Assembly: GCA_023387635.1 (NCBI GenBank)
Contig: JAEWHU010000328.1
Coordinates: 1 to 17,781 of the forward strand
Length of the DNA: 17,781 nucleotides
Source: Bacillota bacterium
Lineage (GTDB): Bacteria > Bacillota > Clostridia > Lachnospirales > Lachnospiraceae
Direction of reading: 5' to 3'
Below, one piece after another: positions 1 through 7,688 of this stretch. The position numbers were made by a program, and so were the translations under genes. Each line of letters starts with the position of its first letter. The first letter of the stretch is position 1. The notes beneath the pieces are model-generated. The model saw only the letters and a list, made by a program, of their open reading frames with translations. It did no database searches and was not told the DNA's origin.

Positions 1-1
1 T

Positions 2-1573
2 TCACTACCAAAAGGTTTCCGCAAAGGCGGATGGGGCATGTATTATCATTTTGATTATAATGGTGGACCAAGAGGTTATATGTGGATGAATGTAATGCAG
101 CTTGAAAAGACTTGGGAGCAGTTATCACAAACTTATGATTACGGTGTTAGGGATTGCTGGATTGTAAATGTGGGAGACTTAAAGCCAATGGAGATGCAAA
201 TATCTTATTACATGGATTTGGCTTATGATTTTGATACATATGGTACCAATGGAAAGGTAACACCTGGAGAGTATTATAGAGATTTTGTTCGTAAGCAGTT
301 TGCCTATGGAATAAATGAAGAGGTTGTGGACGGGATTGCCAATGTTCTTTCTGATTATTGCAAGTTGAATCAAATGTGTAGGCCGGAGTATGCTAGAGAG
401 GATATCTATAGCACTCAGGAGCATGCTGAAGCACCCACAATTCTTGAATGGTGTTTGGATATTCAAAAACGTGCGGCTCATTATAAGGACAAAGTACCAG
501 GAGAACTAATGGATGCCTATTACCAGTTAGTTTATTATCCAGCGGTAGCTTCTGCGAATATAGTAGCAATGTATATTTATCTTGCTTATAACAAGAAATA
601 TGCGGATAAAGGTATGGAAACTGCTAATAGCTATGGGAAGCTTTTTGATGCTTGTGTAGCTTACGATAAGGAGCTAGAAGATTACTACAATAATACTATG
701 TCTAATGGTAAGTGGAAGGGGATGATGTTACAGAATCATTATGGTTACACTAGCTGGCACCATGAGTCCATTGTCTGGCCAGAAGCAGTATATGTAGGAG
801 GTAAATGTGATAATAATCTGATTGAAGTTGTAAAGGCTCACAAGGCTGAATGGGCCAAAGAAATTCCTGAAATTGCTGCCATTCTTTCTGACTTACATAT
901 TGAGCAGAATAAATTCACAGAAATTAAAAAACAGTTTCAAAAAGAATCAGAGGTTGCACAACTTCCAGTGGGTACCTATATGGAGTCCAATGGAATAGTA
1001 TCTATGGGTGCAGAGGATTTTGTACGGTCCTATGGAAAAGAAGAGAGTTGCAATTCATTTACTGGTACAGCCACATGGAATGTTATTCCTAACTATGGTC
1101 GCTATACAGCTTCCATTAAGGTATATCCAACAACTATATCTTACTCTGTGCAAGGGGATGAGGTTGAATGTGGAGAAAGAAGTAGCTTAGATACCCCTTT
1201 TGTAGAGTATTCCTTATATATAAAAGAGGGTGGGGAATATACCTTGAGAACTTATACATCACCAAGTAATAACCTTGACGGAGATGTCATTAAACTTCGT
1301 TATGGTGTAAGTTTTGATTTAGAGAAACCACAGATTATAAATTCCTTACCAAAAGGCTTTATTGCAGGAGACTACAATGATCCACACTGGTGCGAAGGGG
1401 TCAATTGGAACATTCGTGTGTCGGAATCTAAGATAACTCTAGAAAAAGGCCTACATACATTACAGTTCTACAGTATAGATCCAGGCTTAGTGTTACAGAA
1501 GTTGGTGCTTTATAAAGGAGAACTACCAAAGTCATATCTTGGACCTAAGACAAGTTATAAGTCAGTTGATTAA
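2..1573 (+). CDS. GH115 xylan alpha-1,2-glucuronidase, C-terminal part (5' end outside window)
   Basis: The frame is open from base 2, reading SLPKGFRKGGWG directly before the first ATG at 38, so that ATG is internal and the gene is truncated by the window edge. About 523 residues are visible. The opening GGWGMYYHFDYNGGPRGYMW and the following WIVNVGDLKPMEMQISYYMD are characteristic of the GH115 catalytic domain; family members usually run to roughly 800-1000 residues, so the N-terminal third or more is missing. The last ~190 residues (from about FTGTATWNVIPNYGR) look like the beta-rich C-terminal accessory domain of the family. GH115 enzymes remove (4-O-methyl-)glucuronic acid side chains from xylan. 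Cellular location cannot be judged without the N-terminus. No clear terminator separates it from the argS promoter 19 bp downstream. The family call is firm; exact substrate is inferred. Confidence 0.9.
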   Translation, partial: SLPKGFRKGGWGMYYHFDYNGGPRGYMWMNVMQLEKTWEQLSQTYDYGVRDCWIVNVGDLKPMEMQISYYMDLAYDFDTYGTNGKVTPGEYYRDFVRKQFAYGINEEVVDGIANVLSDYCKLNQMCRPEYAREDIYSTQEHAEAPTILEWCLDIQKRAAHYKDKVPGELMDAYYQLVYYPAVASANIVAMYIYLAYNKKYADKGMETANSYGKLFDACVAYDKELEDYYNNTMSNGKWKGMMLQNHYGYTSWHHESIVWPEAVYVGGKCDNNLIEVVKAHKAEWAKEIPEIAAILSDLHIEQNKFTEIKKQFQKESEVAQLPVGTYMESNGIVSMGAEDFVRSYGKEESCNSFTGTATWNVIPNYGRYTASIKVYPTTISYSVQGDEVECGERSSLDTPFVEYSLYIKEGGEYTLRTYTSPSNNLDGDVIKLRYGVSFDLEKPQIINSLPKGFIAGDYNDPHWCEGVNWNIRVSESKITLEKGLHTLQFYSIDPGLVLQKLVLYKGELPKSYLGPKTSYKSVD

Positions 1574-1591
1574 TTTGTTGTAAAAAATTGG

Positions 1592-1621
1592 TTGACTAAA
1601 ATGCTGAATATATGCTAAAAT
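1592..1621 (+). promoter_or_regulatory. Sigma-A-type promoter of the argS leader
   Basis: A -35 box TTGACT (1592-1597) lies 18 bp from a -10 box TAAAAT (1616-1621), the latter preceded by TGC. The expected start is near 1628, giving a leader of about 315 nt before argS and placing the small leader ORF about 26 nt into the transcript. Inferred from consensus match and position only. Confidence 0.7.
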
Positions 1622-1653
1622 ACATAATATTAATTTGAAAGGATAAAGACAGA

Positions 1654-1710
1654 ATGACAGTAGTTATTATTAACAGCCAAAGACGTAGATTCAGACGTAA
1701 GCTCTTGTAA
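1654..1710 (+). CDS. Arginine-rich leader peptide of argS (18 aa)
   Basis: An 18-codon ORF reads MTVVIINSQRRRFRRKLL and stops at TAA 1708-1710. It is preceded by the Shine-Dalgarno sequence AAAGGA (1638-1643), 10 nt before the ATG. Codons 10-12 and 14-15 are arginine (AGA CGT AGA, TTC, AGA CGT), so two different tRNA-Arg acceptors (for CGT and for AGA) are sampled in six codons. The ORF sits between a good promoter and a rho-independent terminator, all upstream of arginyl-tRNA synthetase. This is the organisation of classical amino-acid attenuator leader peptides, such as PheM before pheST in enterobacteria. The peptide itself probably has no function; ribosome position on the Arg codons would be the signal. 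It is too short for ordinary gene callers. Translation is inferred. Confidence 0.82.
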   Translation: MTVVIINSQRRRFRRKLL

Positions 1711-1841
1711 TTATGTGTTTAAATTTAAGCCCATAGTTGCAAGTCGGTACGTCTTGTTTCTATGCGGGCTGTTATATGTCTTTATATAATACAGAACCGT
1801 AATAGATTTTGGTAAAACCAATCTGTGACGGTTCTTTTTTT
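1672..1841 (+). promoter_or_regulatory. Transcription attenuator of argS with mutually exclusive RNA hairpins
   Basis: Several complementary segments compete. Segment 1 inside the leader ORF (AACAGCC 1672-1678 plus AAGACGTA 1680-1687) pairs perfectly with segment 3 (TACGTCTT 1748-1755 plus GGCTGTT 1767-1773). Segment 2 (AGCCCATAG 1728-1736, CAAG 1740-1743) also pairs with segment 3 (CTTG 1753-1756, CTAT 1760-1763, GGGCT 1766-1770). A candidate antiterminator pairs GGCTGTTATAT (1767-1777) with 1784-1798, overlapping the 5' arm of the terminator. In the model, a ribosome stalled at Arg codons covers segment 1, freeing segment 3 for the antiterminator; a ribosome that reaches the stop codon uncovers segment 1 and lets the terminator form. 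The complementarities are seen directly; the switching logic is inference. Confidence 0.68.
1793..1841 (+). terminator. Rho-independent terminator inside the argS leader
   Basis: AGAACCGT (1793-1800) pairs with ACGGTTCT (1828-1835), continued inside by AGA/TCT and TTGG/CCAA (1809-1812 with 1818-1821), and is followed by seven T residues (1835-1841). It stands about 100 bp before the argS start and after the leader peptide, so it can only serve as a conditional terminator for argS. Confidence 0.85.
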
Positions 1842-1942
1842 GTTTAAAAATGGGAGAAAAGTACTTTCAAACTGGGGCTTGCATAAACTTGGAGAAACCC
1901 CTTTATTAATAAGCGTGCAGGGCATGCAGATGGGAGCTAATA

Positions 1943-3637
1943 ATGAAAGAGATTTTATGTGATTTAGTGGCAAAATATTTAAATGGTTTTACGAAAGATG
2001 AAATCATAAGTTTTTTAGAGGTAACATCTAATCCTGATATGGGCGATTTTTCATTGCCTTGTTTTACAATGGCAAAGAAGCTTAAAAAGTCTCCTATTAG
2101 AATTGCAGAGGAGTTAAAATTAAGTATTATGCAGGATGAAGAAACTAGCGTGATTAGTGAATTAAAAGTTGTAAACGGCTACCTTAACTTTTTTATTAAT
2201 AGGGAGTTGTATATCCATAAGGTAATTAATCTGGCAATGGAAAATGATTATGGAGTAAGTGATGAGGGGAAAGGAAAAGTGATTGCTATGGACTATTCCT
2301 CTCCTAATATAGCTAAAAACTTCCATGTAGGGCATCTGCGTACAACTATTATCGGAAATTCATTATATAAGATTTATGATAAGTTAGGATATCAAGTGAT
2401 ACGTATTAATCATTTGGGTGATTGGGGAACACAGTTTGGAAAGTTAATCGTCGCATATAAAAATTGGAGTAGTAAAGAACAAGTACAAGAAAAAGGAATT
2501 GAAGAACTTTTACGTATATACATGTTATTTAGTGCTAAAGCTGAGAAGAATCCAGAACTAAATGAGGAAGCTAGGGCATGGTTTGCTAGAATGGAACAGG
2601 GTGATGAAGAGGCATTATCCATATGGAAATGGTTCAATGATATTAGTATGATAGAATTTCAAAGAATCTATAAAATGTTAGGTGTTGAATTTGACTATTA
2701 TACAGGGGAAAGTTTTTATATGAAGGAAGTACCTGTTTTGGTAGAGAAGTTAAAAGAAAAGAAACTTCTTGAAGAAAGTGAGGGAGCAAATATTATAAAT
2801 CTTAAAGATTATAATATGCCGCCATGCCTAATTACAAAAAAGGATGGAAGTTCTATATATCATTCTAGGGATATAGCAGCAGTGTTATATCGAAAGCAAC
2901 AATATAAATTTGATAAGTGTATATATGTGACAGGAACGGAACAAAATCTGCATTTTGCACAGGTATTTAAGGTAGTAGAACTTATGGGATATGAATGGCA
3001 TCAAGAATTAATGCATGTTCCTTATGGACTGGTAAGTCTTAAAGGTGCTAAGCTTTCCACACGAAACGGTAATATCATATATGCTGAAGATATGTTAAAT
3101 GAAGCAATTGAAAGGTCTACAACTATCATTGAACAGAAGAATCCATTATTAAAAGACAAAGAGTCAGTAGCTAAAAAAGTTGGAATTGGTGCAGTTATAT
3201 TCCATGACTTGTATAATCAGAGAATAAAAAATGTAGACTTTTCTTGGGAAGATATTTTGAACTTTGATGGTGCTACAGGTCCGTATGTACAATACACATA
3301 TGCAAGGTCAAAAAGTATATTACGTAAAGTTGGGAATGCAATAAATATAGATATTAATGCGAAACTTTTATCAGATGAAGCAAGCTATAATCTGATAAAA
3401 AATATAGCCTTATATCCAGAAAAGATTAAGGAAGCAGCAAAGCGGTATGAACCATTTATTATTTCAAGATATATGATTAACTTATCATCAGCATTTAATA
3501 AGTTCTATCAAGAATGTAATATTATGAATGTGAATAAAGAGTTGCAAGAAGCTCGATTACTACTAGTAGAACTAACTGGAAAGATAATCAAAGAGGGAAT
3601 GGGACTGCTTGGAATAGAGTGTCCAGAAGAGATGTGA
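1943..3637 (+). CDS. argS: Arginyl-tRNA synthetase
   Basis: A class I aminoacyl-tRNA synthetase of 564 residues, a normal length for bacterial ArgRS, that charges tRNA-Arg with arginine in the cytoplasm. The N-terminal additional domain (about residues 1-90, with NPDMGDFSLPCF) recognises the tRNA D-loop. The HIGH signature is HVGH at 128-131 within NIAKNFHVGHLRTT, and the KMSKS-equivalent is KLSTR at 370-374, as usual for ArgRS. The C-terminal part (about 450-564) is the DALR-type anticodon-binding helical domain, ending in the typical LLGIECPEEM. The start at 1943 is supported by GGGAG (1932-1936). It is preceded by an Arg-codon leader peptide and attenuator rather than a recognisable T-box. 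A GNAT gene starts 29 bp after the stop. Whether a second argS exists elsewhere cannot be seen. Confidence 0.96.
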   Translation: MKEILCDLVAKYLNGFTKDEIISFLEVTSNPDMGDFSLPCFTMAKKLKKSPIRIAEELKLSIMQDEETSVISELKVVNGYLNFFINRELYIHKVINLAMENDYGVSDEGKGKVIAMDYSSPNIAKNFHVGHLRTTIIGNSLYKIYDKLGYQVIRINHLGDWGTQFGKLIVAYKNWSSKEQVQEKGIEELLRIYMLFSAKAEKNPELNEEARAWFARMEQGDEEALSIWKWFNDISMIEFQRIYKMLGVEFDYYTGESFYMKEVPVLVEKLKEKKLLEESEGANIINLKDYNMPPCLITKKDGSSIYHSRDIAAVLYRKQQYKFDKCIYVTGTEQNLHFAQVFKVVELMGYEWHQELMHVPYGLVSLKGAKLSTRNGNIIYAEDMLNEAIERSTTIIEQKNPLLKDKESVAKKVGIGAVIFHDLYNQRIKNVDFSWEDILNFDGATGPYVQYTYARSKSILRKVGNAINIDINAKLLSDEASYNLIKNIALYPEKIKEAAKRYEPFIISRYMINLSSAFNKFYQECNIMNVNKELQEARLLLVELTGKIIKEGMGLLGIECPEEM

Positions 3638-3666
3638 TATTAATATTGGATATGGAGGAAACTAAA

Positions 3667-4107
3667 ATGCAGATTTATAAAATGACCATAGATGATTATG
3701 AAGAGGTGTATGAATTATGGCTTCATACACCTGGTATGGGATTAAATGATGTAGATGATTCCAAAGAAGGCATTGAAAAATATATTATAAGGAATCCAAA
3801 CACTTGCTTTGTAGCCAAAGAAAATGAAAAAATTATTGGTGTTATTATGAGTGGACATGACGGAAGGCGAGGATATATATATCATACAGCAGTTGCTGTA
3901 AGTGAACGAAAAAAAGGAATTGGAACTGCTTTGGTGGATATGGCAATGGAGGCATTAAGTTATGAAGGGATAAACAAAGTAGCGTTCGTAGTCTTTTCTA
4001 AAAATGAGACTGGTAATTCATTTTGGGAGAAGAAAGGGTTTGAAGGGCGGAAGGATTTGATATATAGAAATAAAGCAATTGTAGATTTAAAAAGAATCGA
4101 TACATGA
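3667..4107 (+). CDS. GNAT family N-acetyltransferase
   Basis: A 146-residue GNAT-fold acetyltransferase that would transfer an acetyl group from acetyl-CoA to an unidentified amine. The acetyl-CoA pyrophosphate loop is RKKGIGTAL, in AVAVSERKKGIGTALVDMAM, followed by the helix MEALSYEGINKVAFVVFSKN and a terminal WEKKGFEGRKDLIYRNK motif of the fold. I place the start at ATG 3667 because GGAGG (3654-3658) lies 8 nt before it; the upstream in-frame ATG at 3619 overlaps the end of argS and has no ribosome binding site. The gap to argS is 29 bp with no terminator, so it is probably read from the argS transcript and shares its attenuation. The substrate is unknown. Confidence 0.85.
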   Translation: MQIYKMTIDDYEEVYELWLHTPGMGLNDVDDSKEGIEKYIIRNPNTCFVAKENEKIIGVIMSGHDGRRGYIYHTAVAVSERKKGIGTALVDMAMEALSYEGINKVAFVVFSKNETGNSFWEKKGFEGRKDLIYRNKAIVDLKRIDT

Positions 4108-4173
4108 TAGTCATTTAGAATCATTTACGCTTCGTTTACTCTTTGTGTAATATACCATGAAAACTGTTTTTAA

Positions 4174-4203
4174 TTTACAATAATATGAAATATATGGTAC
4201 AAT
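4174..4203 (+). promoter_or_regulatory. Promoter of the uvrA-like operon
   Basis: TTTACA (4174-4179) and TACAAT (4198-4203) are spaced by 18 bp, about 40 bp before the start codon at 4243. The -10 box lies inside the loop of a perfect 14-bp inverted repeat. Confidence 0.65.
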
Positions 4204-4218
4204 GTATTTCATATTATT
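4179..4218. promoter_or_regulatory. Perfect 14-bp inverted repeat around the -10 box (probable operator)
   Basis: AATAATATGAAATA (4179-4192) is the exact reverse complement of TATTTCATATTATT (4205-4218), with a 12-bp centre that contains TACAAT. One arm fills the -35/-10 spacer and the other covers the expected transcription start near 4210. This geometry fits a repressor operator on DNA better than an RNA hairpin, because the left arm would not be transcribed. The regulator is not identified. Confidence 0.6.
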
Positions 4219-4242
4219 TACTGAAAACAAGGGGAAAACACA

Positions 4243-6591
4243 ATGAATGATTATATCGAAATTAAAAATGCACGAATACATAATCTAAAAGGCATTGATA
4301 TAAAAATCCCAAGAAACAAACTGACGGTTATTACAGGTGTTTCAGGAAGTGGTAAGTCAAGTCTTGCCTTTGATACCCTTTATGAAGAAGGGAAAAAACG
4401 ATATTTAATGTTTTCAGGAACGCAGTTTATGGTGGATACTGCTGAGACATTTGACAGTATGACTGGATTATCACCTACCGTTGCAGTGGAACAACGAATA
4501 ATTCGTCAGTCCAATCCAAGGAGTACCGTTGGAACTAGGACAAAAATAGGTAATATGATAGCTATGTTATATGCAACTTATGGGGTTAGAGATGGTGAAT
4601 ATGATGATGGATTACCTCTTTCCATGGAATGTTTTTTAAAAAATTCCCCCAAAGGTATGTGCGTGAAATGTTTAGGAAAAGGGATTGTTTATAAAGTGAA
4701 CGAAGAAGCCTTGTTTTCAGATACTTCCGTAAAGTTAAATCATATTTTGGGGGATGGAAAAACTCATTTAGGTGGTTTTCGTAGACGTCTTTTGGAGTTT
4801 TGTTCCTATCATGGACTATCAGTAGATCAAACAATCGGCTCCCTGGATGAAGATAGCTTAATGTTACTAAAATATGGTGACGGTGGTAAAACAAATTTTG
4901 CCGGTGTTATTGGGTGGATATTACAAGCTGTTAAGTGGAGTAAAGAGAAAGATATTAATAATTGGCTTGCAGAACTGAAATGCGTTAGTTTAAGTCCTTG
5001 TAAAAAATGCAATGGAACAGGACTTGGTGAACAGGCTTCACATGCCACAATTGGAGGCAAAACTATATCAGAGTTAGAAAATATGTATATTAGTGATTTA
5101 TGTAATTTTTTATCTAGTGTAGATATTAAGAAAACGCCATTATTTGAAGATATCATTATTAAACTACGCTGTTTAATTGATGTTAAGCTACATCACCTTG
5201 CCCTTTCTCGCCCGGTACCAACACTATCGGGAGGTGAAATTCAAAGGCTATTCTTAGCATCCTATATCATTGCTGAAATGGATAGTATTATTTTCGTGTT
5301 TGATGAGCCAACCATTGGATTACATGAAGTGGAAAAGGAAAATCTCATTGCTATTATCAAAAATCTTGTAAGTCGTGGTAATACAGTAATTGCTGTTGAA
5401 CACGATGAAAACTTTATGAGAAAAGCAGATTATATTGTGGACTTAGGGCCAAAAGCTGGAATATATGGCGGTGAACGTATATTTCAAGGTAATTTCCATG
5501 AATTTTTAGAGTGTAATAACTCAAATACTGCACCCTACTTAAGGGAGGAAAATAACTTTCAAATCAAAACTTCGTTCAAACCAGTTAATCCGCAAAAGGT
5601 AATAAAAATTACTAATGCAACGCTACATAACCTTCAAAATGTAACCACAGAGATTCCACTTGGCTTAATGGTGGGAATTGCAGGAGTTTCCGGTAGTGGT
5701 AAATCAAGTCTTATATCTGATACCCTAGTACCAAAATTAAAAGAATTATTAAAGATGAAATGTATGGCAGAGGATGACGAAGTTGAGGAAGAAACAGATA
5801 TATCTAATGTAGTAATTAGTGGTATTGAGCATATTAAAAAATGTTTTGTAATCGACCAAAGGCCAATTGGGCGGAGCAGTACTTCTTGCCCTGCAACCTA
5901 TACCGGTATATTTGATCGTGTAAGAGCTTTATTTGCCCGTGAGAGTGGACAGGCAGCAGGACTTTTTACGGTTAACTCCATTGGGGGTTGCTCTGTTTGT
6001 AAAGGAAATGGGGTTACTCATTATCATGTAGGATATGGTAACTTTATTGCTATGGAGTGTGAAACATGCAGTGGTACTGGGTTTATACCAGAGGCATTAG
6101 AGGTAACCATTGATGGCAAAAATATTAGGGATATACTTAATATGACTATTGATGAGGCGGTACCTTATTTTAAGACTAAGGACAAGCTAATTGAAAATAT
6201 TTTAGAAACGCTTAGGCGTGTTGGAATGGGATATATTAAACTAGGCCAAAAAACGCCTACTATATCGGGTGGAGAAAGTCAGCGAATTAAGCTTGCAAAG
6301 GAACTTGCCAAAGGTCAGAAAGCAACGGATAATGTTTATATCTTAGATGAGCCCACAACAGGATTGTCATTCTATGATAGCGTGGGACTTATGAAGTTAA
6401 TGGAGGAGTTAGTTAAAAAGGGTAACACGGTTATTGTAACCGAGCATGACCCTTATGTACTTTCTAACTGTGACTACATTATTGAAATGGGGATTGGTGG
6501 CGGTAGTGATGGAGGTAATGTAATTGCTACTGGTACGCCAACTGATCTTAGATATAACAAGAATTCTATTATAGGAGGGTATTTGAAATGA
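4243..6591 (+). CDS. UvrA-like ABC ATPase lacking the UvrB-binding region (UvrA2/DrrC type)
   Basis: A 782-residue double ABC ATPase of the UvrA family. The first half has Walker A GVSGSGKSS (from residue 32), zinc ligands C140/C143 and C253/C256, signature LSGGE (about 329) and Walker B DEPTIGLHE (354). The second half has GVSGSGKSS (481), a zinc module CSVC...CETCSGTG, signature SGGESQR (675) and LDEPTTGLS (702). True UvrA is about 940 residues. The first cysteine pair comes at residue 140, where UvrA carries its UvrB-binding domain, so the space for that domain is much reduced. Short UvrA paralogues of this type include proteins linked to tolerance of DNA-binding drugs (DrrC). It is translationally coupled to the following hydrolase (4-bp overlap). 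UvrA-family membership is certain; a resistance role is inference. Confidence 0.88.
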   Translation: MNDYIEIKNARIHNLKGIDIKIPRNKLTVITGVSGSGKSSLAFDTLYEEGKKRYLMFSGTQFMVDTAETFDSMTGLSPTVAVEQRIIRQSNPRSTVGTRTKIGNMIAMLYATYGVRDGEYDDGLPLSMECFLKNSPKGMCVKCLGKGIVYKVNEEALFSDTSVKLNHILGDGKTHLGGFRRRLLEFCSYHGLSVDQTIGSLDEDSLMLLKYGDGGKTNFAGVIGWILQAVKWSKEKDINNWLAELKCVSLSPCKKCNGTGLGEQASHATIGGKTISELENMYISDLCNFLSSVDIKKTPLFEDIIIKLRCLIDVKLHHLALSRPVPTLSGGEIQRLFLASYIIAEMDSIIFVFDEPTIGLHEVEKENLIAIIKNLVSRGNTVIAVEHDENFMRKADYIVDLGPKAGIYGGERIFQGNFHEFLECNNSNTAPYLREENNFQIKTSFKPVNPQKVIKITNATLHNLQNVTTEIPLGLMVGIAGVSGSGKSSLISDTLVPKLKELLKMKCMAEDDEVEEETDISNVVISGIEHIKKCFVIDQRPIGRSSTSCPATYTGIFDRVRALFARESGQAAGLFTVNSIGGCSVCKGNGVTHYHVGYGNFIAMECETCSGTGFIPEALEVTIDGKNIRDILNMTIDEAVPYFKTKDKLIENILETLRRVGMGYIKLGQKTPTISGGESQRIKLAKELAKGQKATDNVYILDEPTTGLSFYDSVGLMKLMEELVKKGNTVIVTEHDPYVLSNCDYIIEMGIGGGSDGGNVIATGTPTDLRYNKNSIIGGYLK

Positions 6592-7502
6592 AAGAAGAGC
6601 TCGCACTTCTCATTGATGACTATATTAAAGAGAAAAGATATCCCCTAATCAATAGCATTCTACTATATCAAGATGGGGAAGTAATTCTTGAGCGTTATTA
6701 CAATAATTATAAAGAGGATAGTAAAAATAACATTAAATCAATATGGAAAAGTATCTTATCCATATGTACAGGCATATGTCATGATAAAGGTTATATCAAA
6801 AGTCTTGATGAGCCAATAGCCAATTATCTAAAGGAGTTTGGTGAAAATGTTCATGCATTTCACAAATTGATAACTATAAGGCATCTGCTTACCATGTCCT
6901 CAGGTATCTACTGGAACGGTGGTGTTCATTATCATTGTCCCATGCTTGATCAGCTTTTTAGAGTAAACAATTGCATAGAACAGATTGCAGATACTGATAT
7001 GGCAGATGTTCCTGGCATGAAATATGTGTATAAAGAATGGGATGTTATTTTATTGTCTGACTTAATAAGCAAGGCCACAAAGATGAGTACTTATGATTTT
7101 TGTGCGAGGAATTTATATGGGCCTCTTGGTATTAAAAGTGGTGAGTGGGCTAAATTTAAAAATGGGGTGGATTATAACATTAGCCTTAATTCTAAGCTTG
7201 AAACAAGGTCTGACTTATCAGCAAGAGACCTTGCTAAACTTGGTTTACTTTTTTTGGATAATGGTAGGAATATAGTCAGCGAAAGTTATGTAAAAGAAAC
7301 GGTTTTACCATCTAGGAATGCTCAAAATTATGGGCTATTATGGTGGTTGTTTGAAGATGGCTATGGTTGCATGGGATACGGTGGTCAAGAAATAAAGGTA
7401 ATTCCAAATAAAAATATGGTGTATGTAATTCAAGCAACGGCTACGGCACAAGCTAAAAGTTATGGAGATGTGTTTCAAATAATAAATAGTCAAATGCAAT
7501 AA
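6588..7502 (+). CDS. Serine hydrolase, beta-lactamase class C/PBP4* fold (Pfam beta-lactamase family)
   Basis: A 304-residue protein of the beta-lactamase/esterase superfamily (PF00144). The nucleophile motif SxxK is S51-I-W-K54 in KSIWKSILSICTG, followed by the family helix and HLLTMSSGIYW (about 102-112). The second-motif tyrosine is Y148 in YVYKEWD, where the usual YxN asparagine is replaced by E150. The third motif is GYGGQ (Y264) followed by IPNKNMVYVI. No signal peptide is present, so it is probably cytoplasmic and not a secreted beta-lactamase; an esterase or amidase acting on a small molecule is equally possible. ATG overlaps the TGA of the upstream UvrA-like gene, and a GGAGG-like sequence (GGAGGG, 6573-6578) precedes it. 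The substrate is unknown. Confidence 0.85.
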   Translation: MKEELALLIDDYIKEKRYPLINSILLYQDGEVILERYYNNYKEDSKNNIKSIWKSILSICTGICHDKGYIKSLDEPIANYLKEFGENVHAFHKLITIRHLLTMSSGIYWNGGVHYHCPMLDQLFRVNNCIEQIADTDMADVPGMKYVYKEWDVILLSDLISKATKMSTYDFCARNLYGPLGIKSGEWAKFKNGVDYNISLNSKLETRSDLSARDLAKLGLLFLDNGRNIVSESYVKETVLPSRNAQNYGLLWWLFEDGYGCMGYGGQEIKVIPNKNMVYVIQATATAQAKSYGDVFQIINSQMQ

Positions 7503-7688
7503 AATATTTCACAGAACTTTTTGGAAGAGGATAAGTATATGAATACAATAAAAATAAAAGTAAGTTTGAATTTCTATATAAGTGCAGGGAATTAAAAATG
7601 AATCATTATACTCTGCACTAGGTGGTACAAGGTAGAATCTATAAGTTTCTTAGATGACTTAACTATAAGTTCATAAGCCTTGTAAGTG
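7503..7688 (+). other. Intergenic remnant with an 18-codon ORF and a 7-bp hairpin
   Basis: After the hydrolase gene a possible short ORF (7539-7595, MNTIKIKVSLNFYISAGN) follows a purine-rich GGAAGAGG (7523-7530). AGTGCAG (7581-7587) can pair with CTGCACT (7613-7619), and CTATAAGTT occurs twice (starting near 7639 and 7664). No function is recognised. It may be the remains of a deleted gene start. Confidence 0.25.

Noticed and set aside
1628..1942. T-box riboswitch upstream of argS
   Set aside because: No GGGTGGnACCGCG-type T-box sequence or stem I landmarks are present, and the Arg-rich ORF with its competing hairpins explains the leader better.
3619..3666. Upstream ATG for the GNAT protein at 3619
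   Set aside because: It overlaps the end of argS and has no ribosome site, while ATG 3667 has GGAGG at ideal spacing and starts right at the GNAT fold.
7618..7634. AGGTGGTACAAGG, resembling a T-box core, followed by a terminator
   Set aside because: Only part of the core matches, no stem I or specifier is seen, and the next gene lies on the opposite strand, so there is nothing for it to regulate.
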